DNA from: Chloroflexota bacterium
Lineage (GTDB): Bacteria > Chloroflexota > Limnocylindria > Limnocylindrales > CSP1-4
Length of the DNA: 38,399 nt
Assembly (NCBI GenBank): GCA_919901745.1
Contig: CAKKPP010000034.1
Coordinates: forward strand, 18,866-57,264
Direction: 5' to 3'
Positions 22,595-30,708 of this stretch are shown one piece after another. The first letter of the stretch is position 1, and every line of letters starts with the position of its first letter. Under the pieces are notes generated by a model. That model worked only from the letters and a program-made list of their open reading frames with translations, did not search any database and was not told the origin of the DNA. Both the position numbers and the translations under genes were made by a program.

Positions 22595-24322
22595 ATGACT
22601 CTTCGTGCCAAACCCGTCGTCAAGCGCCGGTCCTCGATGGACTCCAGCGATCGACGGCACCTTCTGACCAACCTCGGCTTCGGCCTCGTCGTCGTTGCCG
22701 CCGTCGTGATCCTCGTTGGTACCGCCGTCGCCTCCTGGTACGGCGACCACCTGGCCACGGTTGGATCCGTCAACGGGACGACGATCACCGTCGATCAGCT
22801 TCGCGCTCGGGCAGCCATCGAAAGCTTCCGGGTCGAGTACCAGGCCAGCCGGCTCAGCACGGAGCTGTCCGCCGGCCGGCTCACCCAGGCCGAGTACGAC
22901 CAGGGGAAGGCCCAGATCGATCAACGCCGTCAGCAGATCGGGATCATCGCGCTCGAGCGCCTGATCGACATCATCATCATCGAGGACCTGGCCGCCCAGG
23001 AGGGTGTCACCGTCAGCGATGCCGACGTCGACGCTCGCCTGCTCAAGGAAAAGACGCTCGTTCACACCCGCCAGGCGTGGCTGATCGAGGTCGAACCCGC
23101 GGTCGATCCGGGCGCCAGCGAACCAACGACGGAGCAGATCGCGGCAGCCCGGGCAAAGGCCGCCGCCGCCCTTGCCGAGTTGAAGGCCGGCAAGGCCTGG
23201 GAGGACGTCGCGCGGTCGACATCCACTGCCGCCTCGGCGCCCCAGGCCGGCGATCTCGGCTGGATTGCCCAGGACGAGCTCGGCCTGGATGAACGGGTCG
23301 CGACCGCGATGTTCGCCATCGAAGCAAACGTTCCGAGCGACGTGATCGAGGGCACCGACGGCTCGTTCTATGTCGTCCGGGTGACGCAGATCAACCCCGG
23401 CTCCGTCGATGGGACCTTCGACGGGCGACTCCAGGAGGCCGAGGTGACGGCCGACGACTATCGGGCTGCCGTCCGTCTCGACGAGCTCCGCCAGAAGCTC
23501 GAGGACAAGATCGTGGCCGATGCCCTGAAGCCCGGCCCGCAGCGACGGATCGCCGAGATCTTCCTGCGCGCCGAGAGCACCGCGCCAACGGCCGAGGCGA
23601 TCAAGGTCCGGCATATCCTCTATTCGCCCAAGGACGATCCCGGTGGCGCCGGCACCCTGCCCGAAACCGATCCGGCGTGGGAGGCCGCTCGCGTCGAGGC
23701 CCAGGCGACCTACGACAAGCTGGTTGCCGACCGCAACCAGTTCGACGCGATCGCGCGCGCCGAGAGCGACGAGAACAGCGCCCGACAGACCGGCGGGAAG
23801 CTGCCCTATTTTGACGCCGCCAGCGCCGTCGACCCGGACTTCCTGGCCGCGATCAGCACCCCCGGGCTCAAGGCCGGCGATCTGATCAAGCCGTTCAAGT
23901 CCGCCTTCGGCTATCACGTCGTCCAGGTCATGCGCCGCCCGCCGGACATCGACTGGGCGCGCGACCTCAAGGCCAGGATCGATGCCGGCGGAAACTTCGT
24001 GGCCCTCGTCCGCGACAATTCGGATGGACCCGAGTCCGACAAGGGCGGCGACGCCGGCTGGGTCGCCAAGGGCGAACTGGACGATCTGAGCGAGCAGGCG
24101 ATCTTTGGCACCGAGATCGGCAAGGTGACCGATCCGGTCGACATTACCGGCAGCGGGATCTTCCTCTACAAGGTGGTGGCCGAGGAGGTGCGTGCGCCGT
24201 CCCCGGAGCAGGATGCCACGATCCGGTCCACGGCCTACGGGGACTGGTACCAGGCGAAGAAGAACGACCCGTCCCTGTACACGATCGTCCGGGATCAGGG
24301 CTCCACGACCGGGATCGGCTAG
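22595..24322 (+). CDS. membrane-anchored parvulin-type peptidyl-prolyl isomerase / foldase
   Basis: A 575-residue PrsA/SurA-like chaperone. One N-terminal membrane segment (about 27-48) anchors it outside the cytoplasm, followed by a SurA_N-like helical region (about 55-150, starting VGSVNGTTITVDQL). I see three parvulin-like units: about 160-265 (QAGDLGWIAQDEL...VVRV), about 337-447 (complete, IKVRHILYSP to FGYHVVQVM), and about 455-530, which has GGDAGWVAKGELDD but lacks the opening RHILV strand. The middle unit is therefore the best candidate for catalysis. It would assist folding of exported proteins. It begins a housekeeping run with mazG only 12 nt downstream, so the two are probably cotranscribed. 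Confidence 0.85.
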   Translation: MTLRAKPVVKRRSSMDSSDRRHLLTNLGFGLVVVAAVVILVGTAVASWYGDHLATVGSVNGTTITVDQLRARAAIESFRVEYQASRLSTELSAGRLTQAEYDQGKAQIDQRRQQIGIIALERLIDIIIIEDLAAQEGVTVSDADVDARLLKEKTLVHTRQAWLIEVEPAVDPGASEPTTEQIAAARAKAAAALAELKAGKAWEDVARSTSTAASAPQAGDLGWIAQDELGLDERVATAMFAIEANVPSDVIEGTDGSFYVVRVTQINPGSVDGTFDGRLQEAEVTADDYRAAVRLDELRQKLEDKIVADALKPGPQRRIAEIFLRAESTAPTAEAIKVRHILYSPKDDPGGAGTLPETDPAWEAARVEAQATYDKLVADRNQFDAIARAESDENSARQTGGKLPYFDAASAVDPDFLAAISTPGLKAGDLIKPFKSAFGYHVVQVMRRPPDIDWARDLKARIDAGGNFVALVRDNSDGPESDKGGDAGWVAKGELDDLSEQAIFGTEIGKVTDPVDITGSGIFLYKVVAEEVRAPSPEQDATIRSTAYGDWYQAKKNDPSLYTIVRDQGSTTGIG

Positions 24323-24334
24323 CGAGGGATCGGC

Positions 24335-25600
24335 GTGCTGGACGCGCTCGTCGCCGAAGCGCGACTCCGCTGGGGGCTGGATCCGGCCGCCGGCCTCCAG
24401 GTCGTGGCGGCCGAGTCCCTGGTCGGCACGCCCTTCGAGGCGTCCCGGCCGCTCCTCCTGGTGCCGCTGGCCGTCCTGCGCGGTGTCGAGCCGCCGGACC
24501 AGGCGGCCGCGGCGGCCGCACCGCTGCCGCTGCCGGCACCGCTCCCCGGGCGCCACGGACCGGCCGGCCGGGACCCGCTGGCGGTGCTGGGACGGGCGTA
24601 CCCCGAAGACCATCCGGTCGGCCGGTTCGGGCTCACCGAGGGGACCAGCGTTGCTGCGCTTCGGCCCGAGGACCTTGGCGGTTCCCTGTACCTTGCCCCA
24701 CTCGCGCCGGAGCTTGCCGCGGCCGGACCGTGGGCGATGCCGGCCATCTCCGAGCGCCTCCGCCGGCCCGACGGCTGCCCGTGGGATCGCGAGCAGACCC
24801 ACGAATCCCTGCGGCGCCACCTGCTCGAGGAGGCGTACGAGGTCTACGACGCACTCGAGGGAGGCAGCACGCCGGCGCTGGCCGAGGAGCTGGGCGACCT
24901 GCTCCTCCAGGTGATCCTGCACGCTCAGCTGGCCGCCGAAGCCGGCGTGTTCGACCTGGCCGACGTCCAGGCTGCGATCGCGCGCAAGATCGTCCGCCGC
25001 CACCCGCACGTGTTCGGCGATGCGGTCGCCCGGACCGCTGCCGACGTGAACCGCCAGTGGGAGCGGATCAAGGCCGATGAGCGGGCGGAGGCGCGGGCCG
25101 AAGAGCAGGACGCAGATGGGACGAACGGCGCGGCCCCGCGTGGCGCCCTCGACGGGATCGCCCGATCGATGCCCGCCCTGGCGGCCAGCCAGGAGATGCA
25201 GGAACGGGCATCCGCGCTCGGGTACGACTGGCCCTCGATCGACGGCATCCTCGACAAGGTCGCCGAGGAGCTGGGCGAGCTGGCCCGCGCCGACAGCGTG
25301 GTCGATCGCGAGGAGGAGTTCGGCGACCTGCTCATGGTGATCGTCAACGTCGGTCGCCGGCTCGGGATCGAGACCGAGGCCGCGCTGCGCCGCGCCAACG
25401 ACAAGTTCCGGACCCGGTTCGCCTCGGTCGAACGCCAGGCGGCAGCGCGCGGCGTCGCCCTGCGGGACCTCGACTTCGCCGAGCTGGACCGGATGTGGGA
25501 CCAGGCCAAGATCGAAGGAGCGGCCGTCGCGGCCGCCGCCCGAACAGCGGCCGACGCCGCACAGACAGCGGCCGACGCCGTAAAGGAGACCGCACGATGA
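24335..25600 (+). CDS. mazG: MazG nucleotide pyrophosphohydrolase with truncated YabN-type methylase remnant
   Basis: A 421-residue protein with two MazG domains: about 143-245 ([20 protein letters not shown], then [12 protein letters not shown] and [12 protein letters not shown]) and about 265-390 ([33 protein letters not shown]). MazG hydrolyses NTPs to NMP and PPi, removing aberrant nucleotides. The N-terminal 135 residues match by eye the C-terminal half of the tetrapyrrole-methylase domain of YabN-type proteins ([32 protein letters not shown]), interrupted by an Ala/Pro-rich insert (about 52-80). The SAM-binding first half is missing, so methylase activity is not expected. Start GTG 24335 leaves no room for it, since the foldase gene ends at 24322. 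The C-terminus is an Ala-rich tail. The stop overlaps rph. Confidence 0.88.
   Translation: MLDALVAEARLRWGLDPAAGLQVVAAESLVGTPFEASRPLLLVPLAVLRGVEPPDQAAAAAAPLPLPAPLPGRHGPAGRDPLAVLGRAYPEDHPVGRFGLTEGTSVAALRPEDLGGSLYLAPLAPELAAAGPWAMPAISERLRRPDGCPWDREQTHESLRRHLLEEAYEVYDALEGGSTPALAEELGDLLLQVILHAQLAAEAGVFDLADVQAAIARKIVRRHPHVFGDAVARTAADVNRQWERIKADERAEARAEEQDADGTNGAAPRGALDGIARSMPALAASQEMQERASALGYDWPSIDGILDKVAEELGELARADSVVDREEEFGDLLMVIVNVGRRLGIETEAALRRANDKFRTRFASVERQAAARGVALRDLDFAELDRMWDQAKIEGAAVAAAARTAADAAQTAADAVKETAR
25583..25588 (+). promoter_or_regulatory. ribosome-binding site of rph
   Basis: AAGGAG lies 8 nt before ATG 25597 and inside the 3' end of mazG. It is one of the strongest Shine-Dalgarno sequences in the window and fixes the rph start against the in-frame extension to 25495. 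Confidence 0.75.
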
Positions 25601-26334
25601 CCCTGGGCAACCGGCCGCCGACCGTCCGCAGTGACGGCCGCGGCCCGACCGACCTGCGCCCGCTCACGTTCACCCTCGGGGTCCAGAAATGGGCCGAGGG
25701 CTCGTGTGTCGTGCGCTTCGGCGACACGCAGGTCCTGTGCGCGGCCACGATCGAGGATCGCGTCCCGCCCCATCTCCGCGGCAAGGGCACCGGCTGGGTG
25801 ACGGCCGAGTACTCGATGCTGCCGCGAGCCACCGCTGAGCGCTCGCAGCGCGAATCGGCCAAGGGCAGGATCGGCGGCCGGACCCACGAGATCCAGCGGC
25901 TCATCGGTCGCTCGCTGCGCGGCGTGGTCGACCTCGGGAAGCTCGGCGAACGCACCGTCACCGTCGATTGCGACGTCCTCCAGGCCGACGGCGGCACGCG
26001 GACGGCGTCGGTCACCGGCGGCTACGTGGCCCTCGCGGCTGCGCTGATCACGTACGGCATGGAGCGTCTGCTCGTCTCGAAGATCGCCGCGGTCAGCGTT
26101 GGGATCGTCAACGGCGTGGACCTGCTCGATCTCGACTACTCCGAGGACTCGCGGGCCGAGGTCGACTTCAACGTCGTCGGCACCGACGCCGGGACGTACG
26201 TCGAGCTCCAGGGAACCGCCGAGGGCCGTCCGTTCGACCGGCCGCGCGTCGACGCGCTGCTCGACCTGGCCAACGTCGGCCTCGAGCGCCTCTTCGCGGC
26301 ACAGGCCGAGGCGCTTGCCGGGGTCCGACGCTGA
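25597..26334 (+). CDS. rph: ribonuclease PH
   Basis: A 245-residue phosphorolytic 3'-to-5' exoribonuclease that trims tRNA 3' ends. Diagnostic blocks are [12 protein letters not shown] at the N-terminus, [39 protein letters not shown], the basic [37 protein letters not shown] and the C-terminal [17 protein letters not shown]. Length is normal. ATG 25597 overlaps the mazG stop (ATGA) and has a strong AAGGAG site. Its neighbour rdgB follows after 44 nt, a pairing seen in many bacteria. Confidence 0.96.
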   Translation: MTLGNRPPTVRSDGRGPTDLRPLTFTLGVQKWAEGSCVVRFGDTQVLCAATIEDRVPPHLRGKGTGWVTAEYSMLPRATAERSQRESAKGRIGGRTHEIQRLIGRSLRGVVDLGKLGERTVTVDCDVLQADGGTRTASVTGGYVALAAALITYGMERLLVSKIAAVSVGIVNGVDLLDLDYSEDSRAEVDFNVVGTDAGTYVELQGTAEGRPFDRPRVDALLDLANVGLERLFAAQAEALAGVRR

Positions 26335-26378
26335 CGAGGCCGCCCGCGGCGGTCGGTTCGTCCCGCCCGCGCCTCGTT

Positions 26379-27011
26379 GTGGCCCGGCCTCGCCTGGTCG
26401 TGGCGACGCGCTCGGCGCACAAGCTGGGCGAGCTGCGCGACCTCCTCCGTCTCGAACGCGGCGAGCTCGTCTCGCTCGACGACCTCGGGATCGACGGGGA
26501 GCCCGATGAGACCGGCGCGACGTTCGAGACGAACGCCCGGATCAAGGCGAGCTTCGCCGCCGCCGCAACCGGGCTGCCGGCGCTCGCCGACGACTCCGGT
26601 CTCGAGGTTGACGCGCTCGGCGGCGGTCCCGGGGTCCGTACCCGGCGCTACGCCGGCGAACAGGCAACCGATACCGACAACAACGCGAAGCTTCTCCTTG
26701 AGCTCATCGGGCTGCCCCCGGAACGGCGTGGCGCCCGCTACGTCTGCGCGCTCGCGCTGGCGCTGCCGGCCGCGTCCGGGCCGCGGGGTGCGCCGCGGAT
26801 CGTCGTTCGCCGCGGAACCGTGCGCGGGAGGATCGCCGACGGCCTCCGCGGGTCGGGCGGGTTTGGGTACGACCCACTGTTCGAGCCGGAAGGGGAGCCG
26901 GTCGGTGGGCGAACCTTCGGTCTGTGGACCGCCGCGGAGAAGGGCCGCATCTCGCATCGCGCGCGGGCCGCGCGGCGGATGGCGCGGGTCCTCGCCGACC
27001 TCGGCTTCTGA
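26379..27011 (+). CDS. rdgB: RdgB/HAM1-type dITP/XTP pyrophosphatase
   Basis: A 210-residue non-canonical purine NTP pyrophosphatase that prevents dITP and XTP entering nucleic acids. Motifs are LVVATRSAHKLGELRDLL (commonly ATxNxGK), ETGATFETNARIKA (commonly FxENAxxKA, here Thr replaces Glu), ALADDSGLEVDALGGGPGV, GFGYDPLF and EKGRISHRARA. Start GTG 26379 is chosen because it precedes the conserved strand directly. The frame remains open further upstream within rph, and a duplicated RPRLVVA stretch just before makes the exact start uncertain by about eight codons. It works alongside MazG as a nucleotide sanitiser. Confidence 0.9.
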   Translation: MARPRLVVATRSAHKLGELRDLLRLERGELVSLDDLGIDGEPDETGATFETNARIKASFAAAATGLPALADDSGLEVDALGGGPGVRTRRYAGEQATDTDNNAKLLLELIGLPPERRGARYVCALALALPAASGPRGAPRIVVRRGTVRGRIADGLRGSGGFGYDPLFEPEGEPVGGRTFGLWTAAEKGRISHRARAARRMARVLADLGF

Positions 27012-27160
27012 CGGACCGCCCCCGGGATGTGACGCGCCCGTTATTCCTCTGGGTAATGAGATTCGGGCATAGCGAGCGTAGCGGTGCACCCAGAACGTCG
27101 GAATCGGTGACCCGCCACGCTCGATGACACGCGATCTCAGTACTGGGCGGAATATCGGGC

Positions 27161-27196
27161 GGGGGACGGGGGACGGGGGACGGACGGACGGGGGAC
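27161..27196 (+). repeat. GGGGGAC tandem repeat, G-quadruplex-prone
   Basis: Three consecutive GGGGGAC units (27161-27181), two GGAC units and a fourth GGGGGAC (27190-27196) provide four runs of five G on the plus strand. It lies in the gap between convergent rdgB and the LCP gene. The remainder of this 243-bp gap shows no gene. Confidence 0.8.
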
Positions 27197-27217
27197 CAGA
27201 CGGCCAGGGCGGACGAA

Positions 27218-27234
27218 GGGGCGGACCCCGCCTC
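27218..27234 (-). terminator. GC hairpin downstream of the LCP gene
   Basis: A 5-bp GGCGG/CCGCC stem with a 3-nt loop, extendable by one wobble and one GC pair, lies 20 nt past the LCP stop. It lacks a T tract. Confidence 0.3.
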
Positions 27235-27254
27235 GTGGCCGACTGGGCGAACAG

Positions 27255-28667
27255 CTACGGTGCGCCGCTCGGCGCCGGCGGTGGTGCGGTCGGCTCGGGC
27301 GATGGCCACGGGATCGGCGGCGTGCCCGGATCGGTGAACAGGCCGGCGGCCATCGCGCGGATCTCGGAGATCTGCGGGATCTGGACCGAGCCCAGCGGAT
27401 GATTCTTGCCGCCGGACTTGACCAGCGGCGGTTGGATCACCGCCCGCACGATGGCGTTCGGTCCCATCTCGTCGGAGACGGCCGCCAGTTCGGGGAGCCG
27501 CCCGGTCGGGACGTCGGTGCGGACGTATTCGCCGATGGCCTCGAGAAGGTCGGGTAGCCCGAAGAGCAGGCTGCCGGCAGACGCCAGCTTGTTGCGCAGC
27601 GCGACGAGGATCTCCTGCTGTCGGGCGGCCCGCGTGAAGTCGCTCTCGCCGCCGGCCTTGCGGGCCCGCGCGTAGGCCAGCGCATTGTTGCCGTCGAAAT
27701 GCTGCGGCCCGGCCTCCACCTTCCAACCGAACTGGCCGAGCCCGTAGCCGTCGTACGTCGGGTCGTCGAAGCCGTGCTCGACCACGATGTCCACGCCCCC
27801 GACGGCGTCGATCATCTTCACGAAGCCGATGAAGTCCATCTGGGCGTAGTAATCGATGCGGATCTCGAGCAGCGTCCCGATCGCGTCCTGGAGGGTGCGC
27901 ATCCCGCCGTTGGGGAACTCCCTGGGGTTCCGGTCGGCGTACGCCATGAGCGAGTTCAGCTTGGGCCCGAATTCGTCGCCGTTGCCCAGCGGCACGTTCA
28001 CGAGGTCGCGCGGCACCGACAGCATCGATACGGTCTCGCCGACCGGATCGACCGAGACGACCATCATCGTGTCGGTCAGCGTCGCCAGCCGTCCCGGGAT
28101 CTTGTCGATGGCGACGATGAGGATGTTGATGCGTTGCCCCGACGCGGGGCTTGGGTCGTCCGCCGTGTCCCCCGACCCATCGGGCCGCCCGGCGGACGTT
28201 TCGAAGATCCGCGAGAACGTGTCGCGCGCGGCGGACCCGTAGATGTGGGCGAGGGCGTGCGGCGCGCTGACGGCGGCAACCAGGACGATGAGCCCGATCA
28301 GGCCGGCCCGTCCGGTGGTCGACGGGTAGCGCCGGTCGAAGAACGCGTGCAGCGTCGCGAACAGTCGCCACACGAGCACGAGCACGTTGACGACGAGCAG
28401 GGCCGTCATCGTCGAAGGGGAAATCATCGAGGCGAGGAGCCGGGTCGGCGAGCTCAGGAAGAGCGCGATGACGACGACGCCGATTGCGATCAGGACCGGG
28501 GCCAGCAGCCTCCGCGCGAGGGGGCCGCGGCCGTTCGCCAGCTGGCCGAGACCCGGGATGAGCGCCGACAGAAACGCGGCGGCAAGTCGGCGGCGGTCGG
28601 TCGGACCGGTGTCTGCCCGGATGCGGCGCGCATGGCTGACGGGCTTGGCGGTCCGGCGGGCTTGCAC
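27255..28667 (-). CDS. LytR-CpsA-Psr (LCP) family polymer ligase
   Basis: A 470-residue membrane protein. The N-terminus has three membrane segments (about 53-72, 84-105, 121-142) preceded by an LSALIPGLGQLANGRG motif. The LCP domain follows (about 178-360) with DTMMVVSVDP at 199-208, the phosphate-binding Arg220 in SVPRDLVN, and YARARKAGGESDFTRAARQQ near 332-351. LCP enzymes transfer undecaprenyl-linked glycopolymers to peptidoglycan outside the membrane. The C-terminus is Pro-rich. The GTG start is preceded by AGGAG (12 nt away) and a TAGACT box. Classical LCP proteins have one transmembrane helix, so the multi-helix N-terminus is unusual. It could attach the polysaccharide made by the locus at 418-22506, an inference from family and distance only. 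Confidence 0.87.
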   Translation of the reverse strand: MQARRTAKPVSHARRIRADTGPTDRRRLAAAFLSALIPGLGQLANGRGPLARRLLAPVLIAIGVVVIALFLSSPTRLLASMISPSTMTALLVVNVLVLVWRLFATLHAFFDRRYPSTTGRAGLIGLIVLVAAVSAPHALAHIYGSAARDTFSRIFETSAGRPDGSGDTADDPSPASGQRINILIVAIDKIPGRLATLTDTMMVVSVDPVGETVSMLSVPRDLVNVPLGNGDEFGPKLNSLMAYADRNPREFPNGGMRTLQDAIGTLLEIRIDYYAQMDFIGFVKMIDAVGGVDIVVEHGFDDPTYDGYGLGQFGWKVEAGPQHFDGNNALAYARARKAGGESDFTRAARQQEILVALRNKLASAGSLLFGLPDLLEAIGEYVRTDVPTGRLPELAAVSDEMGPNAIVRAVIQPPLVKSGGKNHPLGSVQIPQISEIRAMAAGLFTDPGTPPIPWPSPEPTAPPPAPSGAP

Positions 28668-28719
28668 GAAGCGGCGGTTCTCCTGCGGCGAGCGGGCCGC
28701 CGGTCGGCGACCCGGCCAG

Positions 28720-28725
28720 AGTCTA
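28720..28725 (-). promoter_or_regulatory. candidate -10 box (TAGACT) for the LCP gene
   Basis: On the minus strand TAGACT lies 52 nt before the GTG at 28667. The implied leader of about 45 nt contains the AGGAG site at 28684-28680. Confidence 0.4.
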
Positions 28726-28901
28726 CCCGCACATCGCAGGATGGCGCCCGGCCGCTGCCGGACATGGGGACGCCGGACGGTCCTTCAGCCTGCCAGTCAC
28801 CGCCCGGCGTCTGGTCCTGTGACGCGCGACGGGCCCGAGGTGTTCCACCGAGCCCCGGACCTGTTTCGGGGCGCTCCAATGCCGCCGGATCGGTCGTTCG
28901 C

Positions 28902-28907
28902 TACCAT
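28902..28907 (+). promoter_or_regulatory. candidate -10 box (TACCAT) for tRNA-Pro
   Basis: TACCAT ends 12 nt before the mature tRNA 5' end, which allows a leader of about 5 nt for RNase P removal. No -35 match is evident. Confidence 0.35.
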
Positions 28908-28919
28908 GGGCGGTCGGAT

Positions 28920-28996
28920 CGGGGCGTAGCGCAGCCTGGCAGCGCGCGTGCTTTGGGAGCACGAGGTCGTGGGTTCGAATCCCACCGCCCCGACCA
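28920..28996 (+). tRNA. tRNA-Pro (anticodon UGG), CCA encoded
   Basis: A full cloverleaf can be drawn by hand. The acceptor stem pairs 28920-28926 (CGGGGCG) with 28986-28992 (CGCCCCG), discriminator A is at 28993, and CCA is encoded at 28994-28996. The anticodon stem CGTGC/GCACG (28947-28951 and 28959-28963) closes the loop TTTGGGA with anticodon TGG at 28954-28956. The T loop GGTTCGAATCC follows. A C at position 1 is typical of bacterial tRNA-Pro. UGG can read all CCN codons with a modified wobble base. Confidence 0.96.
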
Positions 28997-29045
28997 CACC
29001 CCATCCGTGGCCGCCATATCCGGATTGCCCAAAGAGAGTCCGCCG

Positions 29046-29993
29046 ATGAGCCTTGATCCGTCCGCCTCCGGCCGTCCGCTCAAGGTCGGTATCCAGCTGC
29101 CCGAGGTCGAGTGGCCGGCACGCTGGTCGGATCTCCTTGACATCGCCCGCACCGCCGAGGACGTCGGGTTCGATTCGGTCTGGATCGGCGACCACCTCCT
29201 GTATCGCTACGCGAGCGGCGAGAGCCGCGGGCCGTGGGAGGCGTGGACGATGCTGGCCGCCCTCGCGGCGTCGACCTCGCGAATCCAGCTCGGGCCGCTC
29301 GTCGCCAGCACGGCGTTCCACGCGCCGGCGATGCTCGCCAAGATGGCGGCCACGGTCGACGAGATCAGCGGCGGCCGCCTGATCCTGGGCCTCGGGGCCG
29401 GCTGGAACGAGACCGAGTTTGCCGCGTACGGCTTCCCGTTCGATCGGCGGATCGCGCGGTTCGAGGAGGCGTTCACGATCATCCGGACGCTGCTGCGCGA
29501 CGGGGCGATCGACTTCGACGGAACGTTCTACCAGGCGCGCGACTGCGAGCTGGTCCCGCGCGGCCCGCGGCCGGGCGGCCCGCCGCTGATGATCGGCTCC
29601 GTTGGCCCGCGGATGCTCCAGATCGCGATGCCCCACGTCGACGCCTGGAATGTCTGGTTCACCGACACCGGCAACTCGCCGCGGGGCATCCCGCCGCTGC
29701 GAGCCCTGGTCGATGCGGCGTGCCGGACGGTCGGTCGTGACCCGGCGGCGGTCGAGCGAAGCGTCGCCGTGCAGGTCCGCCTGCCGGCCGGCAAGGGGCG
29801 GTTCCAGGGCGACTTCGCGACCGGCCCCGCGCACCCACCGCTCGAGGGCTCAGCGGCCGAGATCGCGGCGGAGCTGCGGGCCTACGCGCACGAGGGAATC
29901 GGCCACGTCCAGCTCGTCGTGGACCCGATCACCGCCCCGTCGATCGAGGCCCTTGCGCCCGTCCTGGCCGACCTCGACCGCGGCCGCGCGTGA
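29046..29993 (+). CDS. LLM-class flavin/F420-dependent oxidoreductase
   Basis: A 315-residue luciferase-like (bacterial luciferase/F420 reductase superfamily) TIM-barrel enzyme. The conserved opening LKVGIQLPE leads to ARTAEDVGFDSVWIGDHLL, then IQLGPLVAST, AKMAATVDEISGGRLILGLGAGW and PPLMIGSVGPRML. These segments bind the deazaflavin or flavin cofactor in the family, but the actual substrate and whether F420 or FMN is used cannot be told. ATG 29046 is preceded by an AAAGAGAG purine run and fits the family N-terminus. The frame is open to 27699 only through GC bias across the tRNA and LCP regions. It stands alone after the tRNA gene. Confidence 0.85.
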   Translation: MSLDPSASGRPLKVGIQLPEVEWPARWSDLLDIARTAEDVGFDSVWIGDHLLYRYASGESRGPWEAWTMLAALAASTSRIQLGPLVASTAFHAPAMLAKMAATVDEISGGRLILGLGAGWNETEFAAYGFPFDRRIARFEEAFTIIRTLLRDGAIDFDGTFYQARDCELVPRGPRPGGPPLMIGSVGPRMLQIAMPHVDAWNVWFTDTGNSPRGIPPLRALVDAACRTVGRDPAAVERSVAVQVRLPAGKGRFQGDFATGPAHPPLEGSAAEIAAELRAYAHEGIGHVQLVVDPITAPSIEALAPVLADLDRGRA

Positions 29994-30019
29994 CGTCCGC
30001 CGGGCGGTGGTTGTCCGAA

Positions 30020-30035
30020 CGCAACACCTGTTGCG
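30020..30035. promoter_or_regulatory. perfect dyad CGCAACA-CC-TGTTGCG
   Basis: Seven-base arms flank a 2-base centre, 26 nt after the LLM stop and 30 nt before the TAGGAT box of the lipoprotein gene. Its A/T content is higher than its surroundings. It resembles an operator for a dimeric repressor. A terminator is less likely because the loop is too small and no T run follows. Confidence 0.4.
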
Positions 30036-30065
30036 ACGGGGCCTCGAAAGGCGAAGTCCGCGTGC

Positions 30066-30071
30066 TAGGAT
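30066..30071 (+). promoter_or_regulatory. candidate -10 box (TAGGAT) for the lipoprotein gene
   Basis: TAGGAT lies 9 nt before the GTG at 30081, predicting a leaderless or near-leaderless mRNA. The dyad at 30020-30035 lies around the -50 region of this promoter. Confidence 0.42.
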
Positions 30072-30080
30072 CGGCCAACG

Positions 30081-30701
30081 GTGCGAAGTTCGAATCCACG
30101 GTTCGCCTTCGGGGGCATTACGGGGATCCTCCTGGTGGTCGTGTCTGCTGCAGTTCTGCTCTGGGGGTGCTCGGGATCGGCCACCCCAAGTCCCGCCACG
30201 GGTCCGACTGCGAGCCCGGCACCCGTCGTCACCCCGGATCCGCACCTCACGGATCCCGCCGACCTGGACACGATCTTCGCCGAGCTCTCGCGCGCCGGCA
30301 TCAAGATCACCCCGATCAACGCGGTTGCCGCGACCGAACCGATCCGCAGGATCAACGCCACGTACCTGGACTGGCCGCTGATCATGAGCGAGTTCAGCAG
30401 CGGTCCTGCGCTGATCGCGGCCAGACGCTTCGTGCCGGGCAAGGCGCCCACGCGGGGTGACGCGGCGATCACGATCGTCGGTCTCAACATCATGCTCGAG
30501 TACGGCCCCAAGGTGACGAACTCCGTCACCCCCGAGGTGCCCGAGGCGAAGTACCGCGACGCTGCACAGGCCCTGGTCCGGGCGCTGGATCCCCTCCTGG
30601 GTCCCCTTGCCCAGCGTTCGGTCGAGCCGCTGCTCCTGCCCACCGCCTCACCGCCTCTGAGTCCGTCCGGGTCGCCCGGACCGTCGCCGGCGCCCTCGTG
30701 A
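30081..30701 (+). CDS. putative lipoprotein of unknown function
   Basis: A 206-residue protein with a signal peptide and probable lipobox (VLLWGC, Cys30; Trp at -2 is atypical), then a Ser/Thr/Pro-rich linker (about 31-53). A small domain follows (about 55-180, containing DLDTIFAELSRAGIKITPINAV and INATYLDWPLIMSEFSS), then a second Pro/Ser-rich tail. I do not recognise the domain. It looks secreted and lipid-anchored on the outer face of the membrane. Start GTG 30081 is supported by the TAGGAT box. The Lrp-type regulator begins 7 nt after its stop, so the two are probably cotranscribed. Confidence 0.7.
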   Translation: MRSSNPRFAFGGITGILLVVVSAAVLLWGCSGSATPSPATGPTASPAPVVTPDPHLTDPADLDTIFAELSRAGIKITPINAVAATEPIRRINATYLDWPLIMSEFSSGPALIAARRFVPGKAPTRGDAAITIVGLNIMLEYGPKVTNSVTPEVPEAKYRDAAQALVRALDPLLGPLAQRSVEPLLLPTASPPLSPSGSPGPSPAPS

Positions 30702-30708
30702 GCGCGCG

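Noticed and set aside
24323-24334. Frameshift or broken gene explaining the missing half of the methylase domain before MazG
   Set aside because: The upstream sequence is fully occupied by the foldase gene, which has an intact C-terminus, so the half domain is a real deletion rather than a sequencing frame error.
28920-28996. tRNA-Pro as an integration site (attB)
   Set aside because: No integrase, no duplicated tRNA 3' end and no phage-like genes are visible in the window on either side.
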